Shown: positions 6,620 to 11,981 of the stretch, piece by piece
Position numbering within the stretch: the stretch's first letter is position 1
Layout of the letters: every line of letters begins with the position of its first letter
Origin: Streptosporangiaceae bacterium
GTDB lineage: Bacteria; Actinomycetota; Actinomycetes; Streptosporangiales; Streptosporangiaceae
Assembly: GCA_030045175.1 (NCBI GenBank)
Contig: JASIBM010000109.1
Span: 1-27,943, forward strand
Length of the DNA: 27,943 bases
Reading direction: 5' to 3'
Program-made: the position numbers and the translations under genes
The notes under the pieces: generated by a model
Database searches by the model: none
The model's input: only the letters and a program-made list of their open reading frames with translations
Told to the model about the DNA's origin: nothing

Positions 6620-7423
6620 TTGCTCCGGCGGCTGGCCGGTGACTCCGACGTCGATCCAGACTCTGGCTTCGACCCGGAGTTCAACAAGGTCCTTTTGATG
6701 CCCGCGGCCCGCGCGCTGTACCGAAACTGGTTCAGGGTGCGGATGCGCGGGCTTGAGCACGTTCCCGCCGCTGGAGCGGGCTTGGTCGTGGCCAACCATT
6801 CTGGCGTGCTCCCTGTCGACGCGATCATGCTTCAGGTCGGCGTGCTTGACGAGCACCCAGCCGAGCGCAACCTGCGGTTGCTCAGCGCTGACCTCGTGTA
6901 TACCGTTCCTGTCCTGGGCGGGCTCGCGAGGAAGAGCGGTCACGTGCCGGCCAGCCAGGAGCACGCTGAGGAGCTGCTGCGGTCGGGTGAGCTCGTCGGG
7001 GTCTTTCCCGAGGGATTCAAGGGGATCGGCAAGCCATTCGCTGACAGGTACCGGCTGCAGCGCTTCGGCCGGGGCGGGTTCGCGAGCGTCGCGATGCGGA
7101 CCGGCGTGCCGATCATCCCGTGCGCGATCGTCGGCGCCGAGGAGATCTATCCCATGGTCGCCAACCTGCCCGAGGTCGCCGCCAAGCTGAGGCTGCCCTA
7201 CTTCCCCGTGACGCCGCTGTTCCCCCTGTTCGGCCTGCTAGGCGTCGTCCCGCTGCCATCGAAATGGATCATCGAGTTCTGCGATCCGGTTCCGACCGAC
7301 GGGTTCACCGCCGATCAGTGGGAGGACCGCGACGTGATCGTCGAGCTCGCAGGCAAGGTAAAGGACACGATCGCCAGGAAGCTCGACGAGCTGCTCGCTG
7401 AGCGCGGGCCCGCCTTCGGCTGA
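6620..7423 (+). CDS. Lysophospholipid acyltransferase family protein (PlsC-like)
   Basis: A membrane-associated glycerolipid acyltransferase with the HX4D motif NHSGVLPVD (H60, D65 counted from TTG 6620), then VPVLGGLARKSGHVPAS, the FPEGFKGIGK block and GVPIIPCAIVGAEE. It resembles mycobacterial Rv0502. The C-terminal hydrophobic stretch (about FPVTPLFPLFGLLGVVPLP) is typical. The start is uncertain. The frame is open from TTG 6413 and GTG 6419, but the first 40 residues from there are only the shifted reading of bS22. The conserved segment DPEFNKVLLMPAARALY lies before ATG 6699, so TTG 6620 is the best compromise, although it has no clear SD. In other actinobacteria an NAD-dependent epimerase gene usually sits between bS22 and this gene; here it is absent, which may explain the damaged 5' end. 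Confidence 0.85.
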   Translation: MLRRLAGDSDVDPDSGFDPEFNKVLLMPAARALYRNWFRVRMRGLEHVPAAGAGLVVANHSGVLPVDAIMLQVGVLDEHPAERNLRLLSADLVYTVPVLGGLARKSGHVPASQEHAEELLRSGELVGVFPEGFKGIGKPFADRYRLQRFGRGGFASVAMRTGVPIIPCAIVGAEEIYPMVANLPEVAAKLRLPYFPVTPLFPLFGLLGVVPLPSKWIIEFCDPVPTDGFTADQWEDRDVIVELAGKVKDTIARKLDELLAERGPAFG

Positions 7424-7424
7424 T

Positions 7425-7620
7425 CTTCCCGCTCGCCTCCGGGCGCCTTTAGGGCACCGCCTGCCCTCGTCGCGAACACCGCGCTCCTCAGCTTACGTTT
7501 TAACCCGAGCACTGCCAGGCAGGGCGAGGTTAAAACGTAAGCTGCGGTTAGCGCGGCGCCGGCGCCCTGCGGCTCGCTCGCGCTCGGCTCGCCTTCGGCT
7601 CGCTCGCGCAGGTCTTCCCG
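7425..7620 (-). repeat. Composite dispersed repeat, inverted copy
   Basis: Read on the minus strand this contains GGGAAGACCTGCGCG, then GAGCCGCAGGGCGCCGGCGCCG (7558-7590), then the 65-bp element (7425-7489) with GTTCGCGACGAGGG and the GGTGCC/GGCGCC hairpin. The same blocks in the same order form 4886-5102 on the plus strand. The copy is interrupted at 7489-7550 by an AT-rich hairpin missing from the other copy. It lies between convergent genes. Confidence 0.85.
7489..7544. terminator. Long perfect inverted repeat, bidirectional terminator or small insertion
   Basis: CAGCTTACGTTTTAACC (7489-7505) is exactly complementary to 7528-7544, giving a 17-bp stem around a 22-nt loop that itself contains CTGCC-a-GGCAG. 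The stem is AT-rich and contains TTTT / AAAA. The position between convergent acyltransferase and HAD genes fits a bidirectional terminator. Because it splits a repeat that is uninterrupted at 4886-5102, it may have arrived as a small mobile hairpin. Confidence 0.6.
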
Positions 7621-7627
7621 TGCACGC

Positions 7628-8500
7628 CTACTCCGAGAGGCGGCGGCGCCGCACCGCGAGGCCTGCGGCGATCCCGCCCACCACGACACCTGCGCCCGCG
7701 GCGACCGGCAGTGCGATGGCGGTCGCGCGGCGGCCTCTCCTGAACTCATGGATCGGCCACTGGTTCTCTTGCGCCACAGCGCGGAGCGCGGCGTCCGGGT
7801 TCACCGCATTCGGATGCCCGACCAGGCTGAGCATCGGCAGATCGTTCGCGGAATCGCTGTAGGCGCTGCAGAGGGAGAGATCCAGGTTCTCGCGCTCGGC
7901 GAGGGCGAGCATGGCCGCTGCCTTCGCCTCGCCGTGCAGCAAGCCGCCGACGAGCCGCCCCGTGTAACGTCCGTCCTCGGTCTCGGCCACGGTCCCAAGC
8001 GCCCCGGTAAGCCCTAGCCGCCTGGCGAGGATGCTGGCGAGCTCGATGGGCGTCGCGGTTACCAGCCACACGCGCTGGCCCGCGTCCAGGTGCACCTGAG
8101 TAAGCTCCCGCGAGCCCTCCCAGATCCTGTCGGCCATCGTGTCGTCGTAGATCTCCTCGCCAAGCGCGACGATGTCAGCTACCTTCTGGCCGGCCACGAA
8201 CGCCAGCGCGGCCTCCCGGGCGGCGTCGATGTGATCAGAGTTCTCCTGGCCACGCATCCGGAACATAAGCTGGCCGATCACCATCTTGGCGAGGTCGCGT
8301 GTTCCGAACATCCGGCGAGCCGCGAGCCCCTTGGCGAAGTAATAGATGGATGCGCCGCGCATCAACGTGTTGTCTACGTCGAAGAATGCCCCGGCGCGCA
8401 AGTCGGGAACGATCGATGGTGGGCTGACCGCAGTGGCGGCGGCTGCCGCCGCCCCAGCGAGCGCCGCCTGGTCCGAACGTCCCTGAGGAAGCAGCGTCAC
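7628..8500 (-). CDS. HAD-IB family phosphatase (SerB-like) with C-terminal membrane anchor
   Basis: A 290-residue HAD hydrolase of subfamily IB. Motif I is FFDVDNTLM (nucleophile D41, D43), motif II lies in WLVTATP (T149), the motif III lysine is probably K193, and motif IV is SAYSDSANDLPML (D216, D220). The helical cap covers about residues 50-140. Residues 260-283 form one hydrophobic segment followed by RRRR, consistent with a C-terminal anchor. It resembles mycobacterial SerB1 (Rv0505c), which is also opposite to the neighbouring acyltransferase; members act on phosphoserine or phospholipid-type substrates, and the substrate is unknown here. Start GTG 8500 has no SD, but TACGCT lies 8 nt upstream, so it may be leaderless. 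The Ala-rich N-terminus (about 1-35) is poorly conserved. Confidence 0.88.
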   Translation of the reverse strand: MTLLPQGRSDQAALAGAAAAAATAVSPPSIVPDLRAGAFFDVDNTLMRGASIYYFAKGLAARRMFGTRDLAKMVIGQLMFRMRGQENSDHIDAAREAALAFVAGQKVADIVALGEEIYDDTMADRIWEGSRELTQVHLDAGQRVWLVTATPIELASILARRLGLTGALGTVAETEDGRYTGRLVGGLLHGEAKAAAMLALAERENLDLSLCSAYSDSANDLPMLSLVGHPNAVNPDAALRAVAQENQWPIHEFRRGRRATAIALPVAAGAGVVVGGIAAGLAVRRRRLSE

Positions 8501-8508
8501 GCTAATCC

Positions 8509-8514
8509 AGCGTA
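8509..8514 (-). promoter_or_regulatory. -10-like box for the HAD phosphatase gene
   Basis: On the minus strand TACGCT lies 8 nt before the GTG at 8500, with no SD in between. It is a plausible leaderless promoter. Confidence 0.35.
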
Positions 8515-8676
8515 CTGGGTGACCCTTGGAGCCTGACGTAGGTCCTCACCTCGAGCGGGATCGCCGCCGCCGCGCCTGGTCTCCGTGCCCGGCCGGCTGG
8601 GTCATGCGGTGGATCGGAGCGGTTCTCGGCGGTTGCGGTTCTCATCAGCGCTGAGGGTCAGGCACCATAGGCAGGG

Positions 8677-10590
8677 ATGTCACTGTCTCTCATCGTGGTT
8701 TCGCTGGGTGCCTTGGCCGCGGTCGCGGGCACTGGCGTCTTGGTGACCTGGTGCGCGAGATCGCCTCGCGCGTATCGCGTCGCGTGGGCTCTGGCGCTCT
8801 TCGGCCTCGCCGTCGCGCTGGGCTCCCAGCTAGTAGGGGATCTAGCCGGCTATGACGACCTGTTGTTCCGCGCCATGGAGCTTGGCGCGCAGATGGTCGC
8901 GCCGCTCGCGCTGTGCTTGGGCCTGGCGGAGCTGGCCGGCCGGAGCGTGCAGGCCCGATTCGGGATGCGGCTGACCGTCGCCGCGCTCGGGGTGATCGCG
9001 GTGGTGATACTCGGCACCGATCCGCTCAGCTTGACGGCGCCGTTCAGCAAGACCTGGCCAGACCCCACCGTGTACTACCAGCTCTGGCCGAGGGGCGTGC
9101 TTGACGTCCTGGCGTCATTCACCTTCGTAACTGCCGTGGTCGCGGTCGGCGTCATGCTGGCCAGGTCGCGTCATGACGATGACGCCAAGGCAGCCGCGGG
9201 ACCGGTCGCCGCCGCCTCGGCAGCCGCCGCGCTGCTCGCGGTGCCGGGCCTGGCCATGATCGCGCAGCTGGTCGGCGTCAGCTTGCCCTTGTTGGGGCGG
9301 AGCGTATTCGCTCTGGCCTGCACAGGGGCAGCCGTGCTCACCTGGTTCGCTGGCAGGCAGGCGGCGCGCCTGGACCGAGCCGGCGCGCGAGCGACCGGCG
9401 ATTACGGCCGGCCCGACCCGGCGGGCCGCGGAGACCGGTTCGACCAGGCAGATCGGGCCAGGCGGGACTTCGGACCCGAGTCGGGGGCCGGTCAGTGGGA
9501 GAGCTCATATCAGGACGAGGCGGACCATGACTGGGGCAAGCCCGACGGCGAGCCATTCGATGATTCCGGGGCCCAGGCTCGCTATCCCGGGCTGGCCGCG
9601 CTCGCCGAGGAGGCCGGCCAGTCGCCCGGCGGCGGGCGATTCGGTGACCCCGAAGGATTCGACCAGGCCGGCAACGACGACCGGAGTTACCGGGACGGTG
9701 ACCGGAGCTACCGGGACGGTGACAGGTACGACGATTGGGCGGGTTCCTCCGGTGACCCCGACCGGTACGACGATCGTGACTGGGATGCCGGTTACGGCGA
9801 GCCGGGCGAACCGTACGGGCACGATCGATACGACTCGAGGTCAGATAATACCTCTCATGTTGAACTTTTTGGACAAATAACAATATATACGCTAATTGAA
9901 GATCGCACGAGTGAGTTCGATCGCCTGACCGAGCGGGTAGTCGCCCAGGTCAAGGACCAGGAACCAGGCACGCTGGCCTACATTGTGCACGCCGTTCCCA
10001 CGGCGCCGATGCAGCGAATCCTGTATGAGGTGTACCGGGATCGGGTCGCCTATGACGACCATCGGCACCAGCCCCACATCGCCAGGTACGAGATCGAGCG
10101 CAGGCCACTCGTGCTGGCGACGAACGTGATCGAACTTGGCTTGCAGCAGGCTAAGGTCAGCGCGTTTCCCTCGTTCTCCGCGATATCCGACATCTTGAGC
10201 GAGTCGGGGATCGACCTGACCGGCGTCACCCGCTCGTCGCGCGGTGCCGGGCCAGCACCGGGGGTTCCTGGGGGTCGTCCCCCTGGGCCAGCACCGGCGG
10301 TTCCTGGGGATCGTTCCCCTGGGCCGGCTGCGGGGGTTCCTGGGGGTCGTCCCCCTGGGTCGGCACCGGGGGTTCCAGGGGGTCGTCCCCCTGGGTCGGC
10401 ACCGGGTCGTCCCCCCGGGCCAGCGCCGCAGCCTGGCGGCCAGCCGAGGCCAGCGCCACCCGTCCCTCAGGCAAGCCCGCACGACAGTCCCTGGTCCGAC
10501 CCGCGGTCCGCGGCCGCGGACGACCCCGCATACCAGCATCACTACAAGGGCTGGGACGAGATTCGTGGTGAGGACGAGCGATACCGATGA
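8677..10590 (+). CDS. Seven-TM membrane protein fused through a disordered linker to an ABM-like domain
   Basis: A 637-residue protein of unknown function in four parts. Residues 1-228 hold about seven hydrophobic segments (near 5-25, 33-53, 66-88, 98-114, 141-162, 175-200, 207-226). Residues 229-388 are Asp/Gly/Arg/Tyr-rich and disordered, including a perfect two-fold DRSYRDG repeat. Residues 389-505 (HVELFGQITIYTLIEDRTSE through IVHAVPTAPMQRILYEVYRD and AYDDHRHQPHIARY) look like an antibiotic-biosynthesis-monooxygenase (dimeric alpha-beta barrel) domain. Residues 525-600 are Pro/Gly-rich and encoded by the 36-bp repeat. The first codons of the ABM domain lie in a 60-bp block of only 28% GC. 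The stop overlaps the glutaredoxin-like start by 4 nt, so the two are co-translated. The domain call rests on pattern recognition; a role in quinone or haem redox chemistry is inference only. Confidence 0.8.
   Translation: MSLSLIVVSLGALAAVAGTGVLVTWCARSPRAYRVAWALALFGLAVALGSQLVGDLAGYDDLLFRAMELGAQMVAPLALCLGLAELAGRSVQARFGMRLTVAALGVIAVVILGTDPLSLTAPFSKTWPDPTVYYQLWPRGVLDVLASFTFVTAVVAVGVMLARSRHDDDAKAAAGPVAAASAAAALLAVPGLAMIAQLVGVSLPLLGRSVFALACTGAAVLTWFAGRQAARLDRAGARATGDYGRPDPAGRGDRFDQADRARRDFGPESGAGQWESSYQDEADHDWGKPDGEPFDDSGAQARYPGLAALAEEAGQSPGGGRFGDPEGFDQAGNDDRSYRDGDRSYRDGDRYDDWAGSSGDPDRYDDRDWDAGYGEPGEPYGHDRYDSRSDNTSHVELFGQITIYTLIEDRTSEFDRLTERVVAQVKDQEPGTLAYIVHAVPTAPMQRILYEVYRDRVAYDDHRHQPHIARYEIERRPLVLATNVIELGLQQAKVSAFPSFSAISDILSESGIDLTGVTRSSRGAGPAPGVPGGRPPGPAPAVPGDRSPGPAAGVPGGRPPGSAPGVPGGRPPGSAPGRPPGPAPQPGGQPRPAPPVPQASPHDSPWSDPRSAAADDPAYQHHYKGWDEIRGEDERYR
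9679..9720 (+). repeat. 21-bp tandem duplication encoding DRSYRDG twice
   Basis: GACCGGAGTTACCGGGACGG at 9679 recurs at 9700 with one silent change (AGT/AGC). It lies in the disordered linker of the membrane-ABM protein. Confidence 0.9.
9838..9905 (+). other. AT-rich island inside a GC-rich gene
   Basis: Bases 9841-9900 contain 17 G+C of 60 (28%), against a clearly GC-rich surrounding. The frame stays open and uses codons rare elsewhere here (two ATA, CTA, AAT, CTT). It includes TTGAAC (9860-9865) and TATATA (9884-9889) with an 18-nt spacer, a textbook sigma70-like promoter pattern pointing toward the glutaredoxin-like and rex genes. Confidence 0.8.
10249..10417 (+). repeat. Tandem array of the 36-bp palindromic element, in coding sequence
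   Basis: Four full 36-bp units (10249-10284, 10285-10320, 10321-10356, 10357-10392) are followed by a unit with a 12-nt internal deletion (10393-10416). Each unit runs GGGCCAGCACC, then GGGGGTTCC, then a hairpin whose best form is CCAGGGGG-TCGT-CCCCCTGG (unit 4). Each encodes 12 residues of the type PAPGVPGGRPPG. No unique spacers separate units. Confidence 0.92.
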
Positions 10591-10832
10591 CCCAAGAGCA
10601 CTCGATTACCTTGCTGTCTCGCCCCGGTTGTCACCTATGCGATGAGGCGCGGTCGGTCATCGCGGCCGTGGCAGCCGACCTCGGCGTGCCGTGGAGCGAG
10701 CGCGACATCACGGCGTCTGCGCAAGACCTGCGCGACTACGGGGACATGATCCCGGTAACGCTGATCGACGGCGTCCAGCATGACTTCTGGCGCGTGGACG
10801 CCGACCGCCTGCGCCACGCCCTGACCGGGTAG
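10587..10832 (+). CDS. Glutaredoxin-like / DUF836 family thiol protein
   Basis: An 81-residue thioredoxin-fold protein with a CxxC active site at C15-H-L-C18 (LLSRPGCHLCDEA) and the cis-proline segment DMIPVTLIDG. This is the small glutaredoxin-like family that precedes hemA in mycobacteria (Rv0508). It probably acts as a cytosolic thiol-disulfide carrier; partners are unknown. ATG 10587 overlaps the stop of the membrane-ABM gene (ATGA), so translation is coupled. It is separated by 315 nt from rex, which has its own promoter. A hairpin follows 8 nt after its stop codon. Confidence 0.9.
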   Translation: MTQEHSITLLSRPGCHLCDEARSVIAAVAADLGVPWSERDITASAQDLRDYGDMIPVTLIDGVQHDFWRVDADRLRHALTG

Positions 10833-10839
10833 CGCCTCC

Positions 10840-10861
10840 GGCGGTTCGGCGCAGAGCCGCC
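10840..10861 (+). terminator. Candidate terminator hairpin after the glutaredoxin-like gene
   Basis: GGCGGTT (10840-10846) pairs with AGCCGCC (10855-10861, one G-T wobble) around an 8-nt loop, 7 nt after the stop codon. There is no T-run, as is common in actinobacteria. Confidence 0.35.
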
Positions 10862-11024
10862 CATCTCGCCTGCCATGCGGCACGCATGCAGCATCAAGGT
10901 CAGGTTGGCGACCTTCGCCACTCGTTTCGCCAAGCCCTACCAGCGAGGCTCCGCCTCGGACCCCAGCACAACATCGCTCGCCCGATGACAAGGCGCCCGG
11001 AAGTAAGCGGGAAGTTCAATGACT
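10862..11024. other. Non-coding leader region ahead of rex
   Basis: Together with the hairpin before it and the operator after it, this makes the 315-nt gap between the glutaredoxin-like gene and rex. I see no gene. It holds a small hairpin CGAGGC-tcc-GCCTCG (10944-10958) and, at 10990-11014, a partial copy of the 65-bp dispersed element (AAGGCGCCCGGAAGTAAGCG...) ending 10 nt before the Rex operator. Confidence 0.6.
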
Positions 11025-11042
11025 TTGTGCAAACGTTCACAA
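11025..11042 (+). promoter_or_regulatory. Rex operator (ROP) upstream of rex-hem operon
   Basis: TTGTGCAAACGTTCACAA differs from the Rex consensus TTGTGAAN4TTCACAA at one position (C for A at position 6). It lies 105 nt before the rex start. Rex binds such sites when NADH/NAD+ is low and releases them when NADH rises, so the operon should be derepressed under respiratory limitation and autoregulated, as known in Streptomyces coelicolor. Confidence 0.88.
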
Positions 11043-11053
11043 GGGCGTAGCGT
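11025..11053 (+). promoter_or_regulatory. Candidate rex promoter overlapping the Rex operator
   Basis: A -35-like TTGTGC (11025-11030) and a -10-like TAGCGT (11048-11053) are 17 nt apart. The -35 box is the left half of the Rex operator, so Rex binding would block RNA polymerase directly. Confidence 0.5.
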
Positions 11054-11147
11054 GTGATTGGTGAGCACGGTCCCAGCGGCCCGCGAGCGTGGTGTGGGCA
11101 CCCAGGGATCCTGCCCGTAACCCAATCCCCCTGGGAGTATCCGGCGC

Positions 11148-11981
11148 ATGACCCGCCGCAGGAGATCAGACAACAGCATGCAGGGCATTCCAGAAGCGAC
11201 CATCGCCCGCCTCCCGATATACCTTCGCGCCCTGTACGCGCTCGCCGACCGCGGCATCGCCTCGGTGTCCAGCGATGAGCTCGCGGCCGCGGCTGGCGTC
11301 AACTCAGCCAAGTTGCGCAAGGATCTTTCGCATCTCGGGCAATTTGGGATCCGCGGTGTCGGCTACGACGTCGACTATCTCGTCTATCAGGTGTCGAGGG
11401 AGCTCGGCCTCACCCAAGACTGGCCTGTGGTCATCATCGGCGCGGGAAACCTCGGCCGGGCGCTCGCGAACTACGGCGGCTTCGCCTCGCGCGGCTTTCG
11501 CGTCGCTGCCTTGCTTGATTCAGATCCGCTCGTCGTGGGCAGTGAGATCGCCGGGCATCGAGTGCGCGCGGCGGACGAGATCGAGCAGGTGGTGCGGGAG
11601 TACGACGTGATGATCGGCGCCATTGCGGTGCCAGCCGTGGCGGCGCAGGGAATCTGCGACAGGCTCGTGGCATCCGGCGTCACCAGCATCTTGAACTTCG
11701 CACCTGTCGTACTGAACGTGCCTGATGGCGTCGATGTGCGTAAGGTCGACCTGTCGATCGAGTTGCAGATCCTCGCCTTCCACGCGCAACGCAGGTCGGC
11801 CGCCGGGGTCCAGCGCCGCGGCGGCCGTTCGATGAGGTCCGTTGACTCACGCAGCAAGGGAGATCTGGAATCCGTCACCGCCGGGGATATCTCCGGTGCC
11901 AGAGCAATCTCGGGCGGCAGAAGGGTAGCGCTGGACTTGGACGGTGAGGAAACGGTAGCCGCCGAGGCGGTCGGGACATGA
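11148..11981 (+). CDS. rex: Redox-sensing transcriptional repressor Rex
   Basis: A 277-residue NADH/NAD+-sensing repressor. The N-terminal winged helix spans about 15-85, with SSDELAAAAGVNSAKLRKDL and the wing LGQFGIRGVGYDV. The Rossmann domain carries VVIIGAGNLGRALANYGGF (94-112; G98, G100, G103) and ALLDSDP. The domain-swap helix corresponds to about DVRKVDLSIELQILAFH near 200-215. Residues 220-277 are an Arg/Ser/Gly-rich extension beyond the usual roughly 210-residue Rex core. ATG 11148 has GGGAG about 10 nt upstream; ATG 11178 is a possible internal start. It heads the rex-hemA-hemC-hemD-hemB operon, with the next gene overlapping by 4 nt, and is itself preceded by a Rex operator, so autoregulation is expected. 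Confidence 0.96.
   Translation: MTRRRRSDNSMQGIPEATIARLPIYLRALYALADRGIASVSSDELAAAAGVNSAKLRKDLSHLGQFGIRGVGYDVDYLVYQVSRELGLTQDWPVVIIGAGNLGRALANYGGFASRGFRVAALLDSDPLVVGSEIAGHRVRAADEIEQVVREYDVMIGAIAVPAVAAQGICDRLVASGVTSILNFAPVVLNVPDGVDVRKVDLSIELQILAFHAQRRSAAGVQRRGGRSMRSVDSRSKGDLESVTAGDISGARAISGGRRVALDLDGEETVAAEAVGT

Noticed and set aside
10249..10417. CRISPR-like array of 36-bp repeats
   Set aside because: The units abut directly with no unique spacers, the array lies inside a continuous reading frame, and no cas genes are near.
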